In this document: piece by piece, positions 51,045-61,200 of the stretch | Position numbering within the stretch: the stretch's first letter is position 1 | Layout: each line of letters begins with the position of its first letter | NCBI GenBank assembly: GCA_963514095.1 | Contig: OY741279.1 | Span: forward strand, 7,896,322 to 7,960,321 | From: Eutrigla gurnardus | Lineage: Eukaryota; Chordata; Actinopteri; Perciformes; Triglidae | Direction: 5' to 3' | DNA length: 64,000 nucleotides | Program-made: the position numbers and the translations under genes | Notes under the pieces: generated by a model | The model's database searches: none | What the model saw: the letters and a program-made list of their open reading frames with translations, nothing else | Told to the model about the DNA's origin: nothing

Positions 51045-51653
51045 CGTGGTTGTCTTATTTATTTTCAGCGTTATACAATTTTTTTGCATCTGTTCACTTT
51101 TGATAAGTAAAAAAATAAACTATGTCATAAAATACATCTCGATAAAATACATGACATGATCCTTTTTTCATTTTTTTTTATGGAAAAAAAACGCAAAAGA
51201 AAATGTAATGTTAGGGGACACCTTACAGAAAGATGTGACACCTATACAGTACACATTAGTAACCCTGCTATTTTCACATGTCACAACACAACTTTGTCAA
51301 CAGTATTACACACACACACACACACATTTTGGCTACTGGATTATGATCTCACTTCACATCACATTTAAAAACACAAGGTACCACCTCTTCTCGGGTTACA
51401 GATGACTTTGTATTTGCATGCATTTTTTTGTTAACCAGCACGAAGTCTCGCCTCGGAGAGAACGCGCCGGCGTTGTGGAAGCAGTCGACCCCGTTACAGT
51501 CACAGAAAACACAACCTTTGATGTTTGGATTTTACACAACATCAAAAACTCACACTACAAAACATTGTTTTTGAGAGAGAGAGAGAGAGAGAGATCATAG
51601 CTTGCTGGCTGGTTAGAATACAATTACAGTATCGTTGCATAACTTCTTTGCAT
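51045..51653 (-). other. Probable 3' UTR of the minus-strand fos gene
   Basis: It follows the stop codon at 51654. Plus-strand TTTATT at 51058-51063 is AATAAA on the coding strand. It contains a CA run (51309-51326) and a GA run (51573-51594). The extent is inferred. Confidence 0.4.
51573..51594. repeat. GA dinucleotide microsatellite
   Basis: Eleven GA units in the probable 3' UTR of the minus-strand fos gene. Confidence 0.9.
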
Positions 51654-54205
51654 TCACAAGGCCAGAAGTGTCGGAGAGTTAAGACTATCTTTCATTAACT
51701 CGGATGCACCGAGGCTGCCTTTGAGGCTCTCAAAGCCCTCAGCCAAGGAATCAATCTCGGAGTAATTAAAGGAAAACACTGTGCGGTAATTGCTACAAGT
51801 GGGACTGGAAGACATGACTGGCGTGCTCAAAGATTCAAGGTCGTTTGCCACAGACTTGTACAGGGTTTCCCAGTCCGACATGCAGAAGGGGCTGCTCAGG
51901 TCTATGTCAGGCACGGCCGCAGCCATGTCCGGAGACACTGCCATCTCTAGACTGGGCACCAAGTCGTCCAGGTCATCTCCTTTTAAGTCCTCCAGAGCCT
52001 CCTCTTCTGCACTCGAGCACAGGAGGATGTTGGAGTTCCCCAAGATCGCTGCGGCAGGGATGCAAGGGACACTGTCCATCTCTTGACCCATGGAAGCCTC
52101 TCCGATGCCCGCGTTGCTCTCGAGGGCTTTTCCGTTCTCCAAGATGGACAGCAGCTGCGGGGAGGCCGGAGGGTCCTGCAGCATTGTGTTAACGTCATCT
52201 TCGATATCATCCTCCTTCTCCTCATCCTCGTCGCCGTCGTTTTCAGGGACTTTGCAGGCTGGTTTGTTGGAGACTAGGACCTGCTCCAGTCTCTCCTTCT
52301 CCTTCAGCAGGTCGGCTATCTCCACCTGGAGGGCAGACTTCTCGTCCTCGAGCTTGTCCGTTTCCTGAGATAAGGAGGGAGAAAATCAGAAAAAAGACTT
52401 GGCACTAGGGAGGCATGAAAACACTGCTGCCCGATGGTGCTCTGCAGTCATCCCCGCTGTGCTCTTGTTATCTTTAATGACTAGTGACATGTCATACAGT
52501 CCTCAGCTTTAGAGGAGTGCGTGTCGCCTACTGTGTGGGATGTTCTCTATATAATTTAATAAAACAGAATACTTACAGCTTGAAGTGTGTCTATCAGATC
52601 CCGCCGTCTGTTGCGACACTTTGCTGCAGCAATTTTGTTCCTCTCCCTCCTGATCCTCCTCCTTTCCTCCTCCTCTTTGGACGGCTAAAATCAATCAGTA
52701 AAAAAGCCCATTTAAATGTGCATCCTGCTGAGTTTTGTCATATCAGCAGTTGGCTCTTTGACACAATTTCACTTGCCAAAAAAGAGAAGGGAAAAAAAAA
52801 AAATCATCGTTGCAGTGTATGCCGGGAATACTGATCCGGTCGGTGCAGACCATCCTTCAGTTCAGGCGTTAAAATGCTGCACCACTGGCACGGTCTAGTC
52901 GACCACGTGAACGCGCACTTTTATGCAATTTCCCCATTCATAAACAGCGCCGTGCTCGAGACCCCAACAGTAATTACTCGCTGCACCAATTAGACATAAT
53001 CCAATCACCTGATGTGCGACTCCCTGCAGTCATTTATTTGCTCTACTCGCTGCGTTAATTTCTCTTTAACGGTTAAAAAAAAAAAAAAAAACAACGAGAA
53101 AAAACAATTGCATCCTCTTTCGCGTCATGTTGAAAATTTCGCGATAACTACATTTTTCATTGTAATCCTCTAATCAGTGAAACGGATTCGTGGTGAGGAA
53201 TACGTTTCAAAAACAACACGGACTCGAAGATTGATTGATTAATTGCTTGGCTACCTGTAACGTCATCACTGAACGTGACATTTCATTCTCCTCTTATCCC
53301 CTCCCCATCCTGTTTTCTTGCGTACCTTGTCTTTCGGCCCTTTCCTGTTGGAGGGCTTTGCCTTGGTTGCACCTCCCGGGGAAGACGACTGGGTCGAGGC
53401 TTGGGTTCTAGTCTTTGCGCGGCCGGGCGACGGAGAGACAGATGTGATGACTGTCGGCTGCACCATCCACCTTAGATCCGGCGAGGTCGAGATTGCAGTC
53501 ACAGTCGGAACAAAGGAGTCTGCTGCACTGGTCTCAGCATCCTTGGAGGGGGGGAAAACACACATCACAGAGACGTTAATATGCATGCAGGCAAATTTCG
53601 CTTATCTGATGATGGAGGAACCACGTTGGCTGACCTTTAGATGCGCTTAAATGGTACATCAATCATTTGGCTGAGGAATGCCCCACCAAAAAAAGACAAT
53701 ACTATCTACGAATTTATCAAAATCAGATGCATGGGTTGTTGTCACCATCATCATCACTCTAAAATGAAAGGTCACGACCAAGACAGGTTTGTAGAAAAGT
53801 ATATAACAATTTCCTTGAAATAAGACTGGACATCCTTGCGCTGCTTTCCTCCAGATGCGCGGAGACTAGCTCCCCGGTGTGTTTCTATAGAAGCGTTTTC
53901 AGCACGGGACAGAAGCCCTACTGAAATGCTGTCTATGAAATGTTCTCCGCTATGTGTGAACATTCTGTACCTGCAGTCGCCTTTTTTAGACCTATATTCA
54001 TATATGAGCCTCACGCACGAATGATCCTGTAAATTGGTGTGAAGATGTTTTTGGTGATGATCCGATCCGCTTCTACCTTGTCGCTGTCCACTGATGATGA
54101 AAGCGAGTCAGGAGGATGCTGGCTGCACCCAGGGGTGTCCCCGCCAGGCGATGCTGTGCTACAGCTGGACGACGAGTCGAACTCAGTGCTGGAGTCGGGA
54201 TGCAT
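51654..54205 (-). CDS. Divergent Fos-family bZIP transcription factor
   Basis: AP-1 subunit expected to dimerise with Jun. Four minus-strand exons: 54205-54077, 53541-53326, 52684-52577 and 52364-51654, with exactly the exon structure of c-Fos, give 387 residues (c-Fos 380). Family marks: N-terminal SSSSCSTASPGGD, FVPTVTAISTSPDLRWMVQP in exon 2, basic region RRERNKIAAAKCRNRRR in exon 3, zipper from LEDEKSALQ to KERLEQVL, and the C-terminal NSPTLLAL of c-Fos. Differences: exon 2 ends in a Ser/Lys-rich segment without the IGRRGKVEQ-like end; an acidic insert (DGDEDEEKEDDIEDD) follows the zipper; the FxFP ERK-docking motif is replaced by FSFNYS; and the RSK-site context is lost. The C-terminus places it with c-Fos rather than FosB or Fra proteins. 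It probably corresponds to genes annotated fosaa or c-Fos-like in other fish, but I cannot confirm that name. Confidence 0.93.
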
Positions 54206-54216
54206 GTTATCGTCTC

Positions 54217-54239
54217 AAAAAAAAAAAAAAAAAAAAAAA
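54217..54239 (-). repeat. T23 homopolymer in the 5' UTR of the minus-strand fos gene
   Basis: A run of 23 A on the plus strand (T on the coding strand) ends 11 bases before the start codon at 54205. Confidence 0.95.
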
Positions 54240-54363
54240 TCACTGCATAAGAAAGATAGAATAGTCTGATCTGATCTAAGTAGAAAACTGGCACCTAAAC
54301 TCCTTCTTATATTCCATATGCCGGGTTCATAAATGGTAACTGTGCAGATAGTGGAGAGGCCCG

Positions 54364-54372
54364 CCTTTTATA
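54364..54372 (-). promoter_or_regulatory. TATA box of the minus-strand fos gene
   Basis: The minus strand reads TATAAAAGG about 160 bp upstream of the ATG. With a start about 30 bp downstream, the 5' UTR would be roughly 130 nt, similar to c-fos. Confidence 0.75.
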
Positions 54373-55071
54373 GTGAGCTGGAATTTTATGAATGAAATCT
54401 TTGTGGCGAGACCGAACCATCGCGCGGAGGGAGAGGTGAGAGGGGGGGGAACAAAACGAGCAGATGTTTTCCAATTTAACAATTAAATTCGTGGCATGCC
54501 GGAACAACAACATCAGCGACCGTTTCTTTTTTACTTATTATGTTTACTCGCGCGTCCAAAACATATCGAGCCTTGGCTTGAACTAAGTGACACCCCCGCC
54601 TGCGCGAGTCGCCCATCGCCATGAATGAACTACGTCATTTCACGTATGCAGCATCTGCATCATATACATTATGTTCCCTATACATCCCCACATATGTTCA
54701 CGAGACGTATCTTCATTCGGTCGGTGCAGAAAGGGAGCTGATGGCGATGCATTATGTGAACAAACAGTAAAACAGTTAGTATGTGTCCCGTCCTAATAGC
54801 CCAGATTGGAACACAGCTGGCGTGCTCTATAAAAGCCATCGCAATAAAACAGCTGCCCCAACTTATCATTTGGACCAACATTGTGAAACCCAGTGATTTA
54901 ATTAACGCGCAGGGCTTCCAGCACACTGGCGGATTATTTATGAGCCGCCGAATTAAGTGTCATCCATATATCACACCGTCTTTTCCCACCTGTCTCTGCG
55001 TATGAATAGAGCTCCAGCAACAGAATTGTCGCTGTGGTGGAGCAGCCAATCGCCGAAATGGACTGAGCGAG

Positions 55072-55090
55072 CCTTATATGGCGTTTCCGG
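55072..55090 (-). promoter_or_regulatory. Serum response element-like site (ETS + CArG box)
   Basis: On the minus strand CCGGAAAC is followed by GCCATATAAGG, an ETS site next to a perfect CC(A/T)6GG CArG box, in the same order as in the c-fos SRE. It lies about 0.7 kb upstream of the minus-strand TATA box, compared with about 0.25 kb in the plus-strand gene. Confidence 0.55.
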
Positions 55091-56174
55091 TGAGACGCGG
55101 GCGCGCTGTGGCGCACAGAGAGAGAGAGAGGGAGAGAGAGCGCGCGCAGACGGACGGACGGGTATGGACGGACGGACGTGTGGCTGTGTGTGGCCCACTC
55201 ACTCAACAGTCACACAAGAAAGTGAAACACGCGCTGATCGTCATGCATTGTACCTGATAACAGCGTCATTGTGCTACTTTTAGGACAAGACGAGGGCAAA
55301 CCCCTGCACTTAACCAGGCTACAAGAGATGAATGTGGGCTACGACGCATCCTTACGCAGATGTATATCTATTAATGTAGTTATAAATCATGCAGTAGCGT
55401 CACATTATTGGCTGATTGCAGAGGATTAATTTGGTGACTGATTTACTGGCGATGATCATCCATTGTTTGTGTTCCTCCACTGCCACAGATATCTCATTGC
55501 ATTTTATTCACAACACTTTCCACGAGCGTCATTCCCACACAGCCTAACCGGGATTGTATAGGCTGGTTCTGGGTGTTGGATGACCTCACATATCGCCGAA
55601 GTGAAAGGGATTGTCGGTGAATAGAGGGGGCCTCTCCCCGCCCCGAGGGGCTGCGCTTCCCGGCTACTTCCCGGCAGTCACAGCCCCCCTTTTGGGTTAT
55701 TTACCGACACATCATTAGGTGGTCGGTTTAAGCCCATTCAGCCGCCGGCGGGCTCAAGACCAGAGGGGTTCAAAGGTCGGGCATTTCACTGCAGACACCC
55801 CTCGCTACGGCTCAAAGAGTGGTTTTCATCAAAGCAACTTGAGCGTGAATGCGCACAGACCTGCCGGGTTATTTTTAGACTCTGTGACATCAGCGTTCAA
55901 AGTTCATGTTAATTAGGCAAACAGATAATTGCTGCTGTGAATAACACCACTGCTGCAGGCATCATGGAACTTTCGCTATAATTATGTGCAACAGAGACGT
56001 TATTCTATTTTTAAGATGAGTTATGAAATAAAAAATAAAATTACATAAAAAGTCTGGAGGCATTGGCTAATGTTAATGGGAGTTAATTAATGGGATGCCC
56101 TATTTCAAAATGCTTTCCCCAAAATTCAAAAGTTTAGGACAATCTCACCCTCTGTGTTGCTGTCATCAAATTGA

Positions 56175-56175
<1 letters not shown>

Positions 56176-56236
<61 letters not shown>
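56176..56236. repeat. TTA trinucleotide microsatellite
   Basis: About 20 ATT units between the two fos genes. Confidence 0.95.
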
Positions 56237-56238
<2 letters not shown>

Positions 56239-58460
56239 TTGTATTATTGTGCTCAGTAATTAGGCCTTAATTGTAATGTTCCCCAAGTTATTTGCTACTT
56301 AACCCATCGTTTATTTCCAGCTGTCTATTATCTATTCGTCTTAACTCTAAAGATCAAAAAACATTGTTCTAAGCAAATATTTCTGTTTGGAAGGGGCTGC
56401 TCTTGCCAACCAGTCAAACAGAAAGTAGTCAAACAACCCAGAAGGTAAACGTGTTGTTTGGTGTCCTGTTTCATTCCGCTGCTCCACAGACAGAGCGACG
56501 CAGACAGAGCTCTCACTCTGACGCCGTTTCCTGGAACCGCGTGCGTCCTGACGCGTTGTAGTACAGAGGGCGACGAGGAGCCGGTTTTTGTTTTCTTTTG
56601 CCGAGTGGCGCGTCGTCACAACACAAACGATCGTTGTTGCTATGCAAAACGAGGACGTCACTGACGCGAAGGGGTGGAGTGTTGCTATGCCAACCAGGAA
56701 TGTTCAACAAAACACGAACGCGGGAAACAAAACCTAACTCCTTTAACCTACATCCACAAGACCGCTATATCAACACATTGGACCATTATCAACGTCATGT
56801 TAACGGTTGTAATACCCCTATTCAACTATAAATAACTACTTATGTGAATGTATAATAATAATATAATAATAATAATACATTTTATTTTTAAACTCAAAGA
56901 TGCTTTACAGAAAAAACAAAAAAAAAACATGCATACATGTAAGAATGACTGGTTATGTTCTCAGCCCATTCCTAACTTTTTAAAATGCTAGATCAACAAA
57001 AATCCAGCAGCAAAACTTTGCAGACACAACTATAACTGTCTATATTCCTCCATGTCTACTAATGGTTCCTTAACAGAACTCCATGGAGATGAAAATATGT
57101 TGTGAACACAGTAAATAGGTCAAAGAGCAATATTATGTCTGATTGTGGTCTCTGTGTCAAAGGGTGCATTTCAATGAGTCATGCTCCTTATGTAAATCAT
57201 GAGGATTCCCTCTAGCACAGTCTAAGGGGGAAGACCTTTATGATCATACTTGGACACCCTTTTGAAAAAAAAAAAAAAAGAGGAGAAAAAAAAACTGCTG
57301 TCGTGGAAAAGTACACATAACAAACCAGTTATCAGCTCGTTTTGCAACTAAACACACCCTTGCATGGATTGCGCACAAAACGAGGTACTGCCGCTGCCCG
57401 AGGGCAGAACGCACATGCAGTCACTATGCTCTGACATGTATTGTACTGTGTGCGTGCCCAGCGTACGTTTTACTTGTAATTATGAGCATTCTTTATCCCG
57501 CTCCAATGAATGTATTCTATGCAAATCAGATAAGCTAGAAAGACACGTTCAGTTAAAAAGAGACATTTTTACTGAGGGTTGGGTTTTTGCACGGTAGTCT
57601 AAAAAACCTGCCTCCCATGGGGGATACATTAAAATTATATACATATCCAAAGATTTAAAGAGTTGAAAGTAAGTTCTGAAAGTCCATAATAGGATTCAAA
57701 CATGTGAATTCAAACATTTGAAATTATTGTAACAAATCTGTGTCTTCAAGGTTTTGAAACTCACCTTGCAGAAATGTTACTCTTACTTTTCAGAGATTGT
57801 AAATCTGCTTGTTCAGCGTTTTGGGACTTCTGCCCTCTTTGAACATGAGGAGATGATTCAACAGGAGCCGGTAGACCAAATCATATTAAACTTTCAGCAT
57901 AACTACAACCATGGGGGCTGTGATGTTTTTTTTACCATTACATCCAACTATTAATACATTACTATTTATATTATTTACATAGTTTATTTGTGTTGACTCT
58001 CCTCATATTGATGCTCCATCACAGGGGACTGATCCTGTTTGGGGATGACACTGACTAGGGAGGTGCAAGATGGGAGCATGGTGGAGTTGGAGGAGCTAGT
58101 TAAGTTGGTGTAGCGCCTGATAGTGGAAAGACAATTTGTCACCCTGTATTTGTTTCTCCAAACACAACCTGCTGATGGAAGTGTGAATGTATTTTGTCCT
58201 CGTCAGTGAGCTAAAAAAAAAAAAATACACCAAATACAGAACTGTCCTATATGCCCACAATCTTGATCTAGATTAATAAACTGTTAAATGTACCAGCAGT
58301 GTGTCCAGAACAGACATGTCCGAACTTATCTTGGATGTCCTCTGCCGTGTAGGATGTACTTTAGCTGACCAATATCCCACTTGTTCAGTTTTCACAACAG
58401 CCGCGGTGTTTGTTGTCTTACATAACGTCATGTCGCTGTCGGCCAATTCAGACGGTGCGT

Positions 58461-58470
58461 TTCCCAGCAA
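58461..58470 (+). promoter_or_regulatory. STAT/SIE-like site upstream of fos
   Basis: TTCCCAGCAA resembles the sis-inducible element TTCCCGTCAA and lies just 5' of the SRE, as in mammalian c-fos. Confidence 0.45.
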
Positions 58471-58485
58471 GGTCCGCCCCGAATT

Positions 58486-58505
58486 ACAGGATGCACCATA
58501 TTAGG
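58486..58505 (+). promoter_or_regulatory. Canonical c-fos serum response element
   Basis: ACAGGATG (ETS/TCF site, 58486-58493) is followed two bases later by CCATATTAGG (CArG box, 58496-58505), nearly identical to the human c-fos SRE. SRF and ternary-complex factors bind such sites to give immediate-early induction. A TGACGTG site (58510-58516) sits in the position of the FAP/AP-1 site of mammalian c-fos. Confidence 0.9.
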
Positions 58506-58731
58506 AAAATGACGTGTCGGGGATCCCGTTTCTGGAATATTCCATTCCTACACACGTTTTGTTAAATGTTACTTTTCGGCGTTAAACGCCGCGCGTTTGC
58601 ATTGCGTCCTCGTCGTTGAGCGTGTTGAACGACGTAGAAGAAGAAAGTTTGCGTTGTCGCGGCGTCGCTACGTGACTGTTGGTGCTGTTTTTCCTCCGCG
58701 TGCTGTCGCGAAAAGAGCGCTCCCCTTTACC

Positions 58732-58739
58732 GACGTCAT
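58732..58739 (-). promoter_or_regulatory. Proximal CRE-like site of fos
   Basis: The minus strand reads TGACGTCG, one base from the CRE palindrome. It is 20 bp upstream of the TATA box, matching the proximal CRE of mammalian c-fos that binds CREB. Confidence 0.65.
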
Positions 58740-58758
58740 CGACCCGTCCTTCTCAGGC

Positions 58759-58765
58759 TATAAAA
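58759..58765 (+). promoter_or_regulatory. TATA box of fos
   Basis: TATAAAA followed by GGGC, about 200 bp upstream of the start codon. Transcription should begin near 58790. Confidence 0.85.
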
Positions 58766-58959
58766 GGGCTCCGAGCTCTCAGAGTTGGCATTCAAACTTT
58801 CAGTAGCAGAACTACAGGAGCAAAGCACACGGGAGCGACAATTTAACCACTTTCTCCCGAACACCAGAGAAGGATTTTCCGAGTCAACTGAAGTTTGATT
58901 TTGCTTGGATCTTCCTGCTTCCTGCTTGTGTTTTTTTTTTTGTTGGTTTGGGTGGAAAC

Positions 58960-60671
58960 ATGATGTTTACCGCTTTCAACACGGAGTGCGATTCCTCCTC
59001 CCGCTGCAGCACCGCTTCTCCTTCCGCGGACAATGTGGGATACTACCCGTCACCGGCGGGATCTTATTCCAGCATGGGATCCCCCCTGTCTCAGGTACGT
59101 CAAGTCGAATGGCATTCATTACAATGTAGCCCGTATTCACGTGTAGTTGTTTGCATGTGACTTGGAAAGTTAATTAGTTATATTCTCATTAATAAAAAGC
59201 GTAATATAATACATATAAACTGCATGACAATAGTAATAGCCAATGTTAAGTTGCACTGGAAATAGCCAGTTGACCTGCTTTGAGGCTCGCTTCATTCATT
59301 CACCTGGAAACCCCAGAGAGAGAGAGAGACTGTAACGTCATAGCTGACATCATATGGATATTTTTAAACCAACCGGCTTATTATAGACCATCCTGCAATG
59401 CTGCACCCCCCCTCCCACTAAATGTACTCATGAGATTATTGCTTCCTTACCCACAGGATTTCACTGACCTGACAGCATCAAGTGCCTCCTCCTTCATCCC
59501 CACTGTCACGGCGATTTCGACGAGCCCAGATATGCAGTGGATGGTCCAGCCTTTAATCTCCTCGGTGGCCCCTTCTCACAGAGCTCCCCCCTACAGCTCC
59601 AGCCCCAGCCCTGCATACTCCAGACCAGGCATGAGGTCTGCATCCAGGGCACACATCTCTACAAAGAGGGGCAGAATGGAACAGGTAATTAACATCCGGC
59701 CGTGTTCTACAAGTGTTGGATAACTTCCAATGTTGCAGTGTGCCAATTGTCACAGAGGTTTTCGGAGGCTTAACCGTTTTCTAATATTTATGTGCAGGTG
59801 TCACCTGAGGAGGAAGAGAAGAAAAAAGTTCGCAGAGAGAGAAACAAGCAGGCAGCAGCAAAGTGCCGCAACAGGAGGAGAGAGCTTACAGACACTCTGC
59901 AAGCTGTAAGTATGCCACGGATTTACCGTCATTCATCAAAATGTTCCCGCCACAGCTAATAGCGACCGAGCTAATGCCACTTCCTCTCTTCCTCTGCAGG
60001 AAACCGACCAGCTCGAGGATGATAAGTCCAGCCTGCAGAACGATATTGCTAATCTTCTGAAGGAGAAGGAAAGGCTTGAGTTCATTCTGGCTGCCCATCA
60101 ACCCATCTGCAAAATCCCCTCAGAGCTGGACACTGACTTCTCCATGGTGGCCATTACTCCTTCCCACCCCTGCCTGTCCATGGCAGTGTCCTCCCAGCCA
60201 CAGACCACCATCCCTAAGACAACCACTGTCACTTCCAGCCAGCTCACCTTCACCTCAACCTCCAACTCCATCTTTTCCAGCAGCAGCCCCGTCCTCTCCA
60301 CCGCCACCATCTCCAGCAGCGCAGTCAAGATGACAGACCTGGACTCCTCCGTCCTGGAGGAGTCTCTGGATCTCCTGGCGAAGACGGAGATGGAGACGGC
60401 GCGGTCAGTGCCAGAGGCCGACCTGTCCAACTCCCTATACGCATCTCAGGACTGGGAGCCCCTTCACAGCTCGGCCAACGTTGACTATGAGCCCCTGTGC
60501 ACACCCGTGGTGACCTGCACACCCGCCTGCAGCACCTACACATCTTCTTTTGTCTTCACCTTCCCAGAGTCGGAGACCCTCACATCTTGTGGGATCGCCC
60601 ACAGGAGAGGAAGCAACAGCAACGACCAGTCCTCCGATTCCCTCAGCTCCCCAACCCTGCTGGCCCTTTAA
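58960..60671 (+). CDS. fos: c-Fos proto-oncogene protein, AP-1 subunit
   Basis: Immediate-early bZIP protein that pairs with Jun on AP-1 sites in the nucleus. Four exons: 58960-59094, 59457-59684, 59798-59905 and 60000-60671, giving 380 residues, the human length. The start is MMFTAFNTECDSSSRCS. Exon 2 has FIPTVTAISTSPDMQWMVQP. The basic region is RRERNKQAAAKCRNRRR (Gln replaces the usual Met or Leu). The zipper runs LEDDKSSLQ to KERLEFIL. SLYASQDWEPL is a conserved activation-domain motif. The C-terminus keeps the ERK-docking FTFP at 343-346, the RSK-type Ser362 (HRRGS), ERK-type Ser374 (SSP) and the end SPTLLAL, all at human coordinates. Upstream SRE, CRE-like site and TATA box predict rapid serum and calcium induction. 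In fish with several copies this form is usually called fosab. Confidence 0.97.
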
Positions 60672-61200
60672 AGACTCTTCCAAAAACAGTAATACTTCAT
60701 ATCAAGCACATTTCCTTGGTGTATGAGATAGATGTGCGGATCACAGGGCTATACGAATGGACTTTTACCAGGAAGCAAATTATTTATGATTTTATTTGCC
60801 TTTATCTAAACTTGCCTATTACACCGATGTAGCAAGTAAAAAAAAACAGCATGTTTCAACTAATACCACTTAGTCGTTTAATGAGTTAACATATGATTTT
60901 ATGGTGCTAGATAACATAACTTGTTGTGGTGTCGATGTGTTCAGAGCAATAGTTATTATCGATCTTGTTTTCTGGTTGATGGAATGTGAGAGTAATTGTG
61001 AAGAAAAAAAAAACTAAAAAAACTTTAAACTGACGTGCTTTGTCTTAACCTTGATGGTCTGAGTGGTCTATGAAGTTTTCTGTGAAAACATTAGTTGTTT
61101 TTAATTTATGAAATTTTAAACTTTATTTTTTTACAGAGTGAGTAAAGATTCATGGTGTTTGTCAGATATGTAAATAAAACATAGTGATATTTAAATTCAC
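60672..61200 (+). other. fos 3' UTR with AU-rich motifs
   Basis: ATTTA pentamers occur at 60782-60786 (within TTATTTATG) and 61104-61108 in U-rich context, consistent with the ARE-directed decay of fos mRNA. AATAAA at 61173-61178 is the probable polyadenylation signal. Confidence 0.65.

Larger units (their letters stand above)
54373..58460. other. Shared upstream region between the two divergent fos genes
   Basis: Four kb of non-coding DNA. It holds a CArG/ETS site at 55072-55090, a CCAAT motif near 55045, a CRE-like ACGTCA at 54632-54637, a TTA microsatellite (56176-56236), a CpG-rich segment at 56510-56720 with two X-box-like motifs, and one AP-1 site (57175-57181). No exon is recognised. 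Confidence 0.6.

Noticed and set aside
52083..52368. Plus-strand serine-rich frames opposite the minus-strand fos
   Set aside because: They are antisense shadows of the acidic and leucine-rich Fos coding exon.
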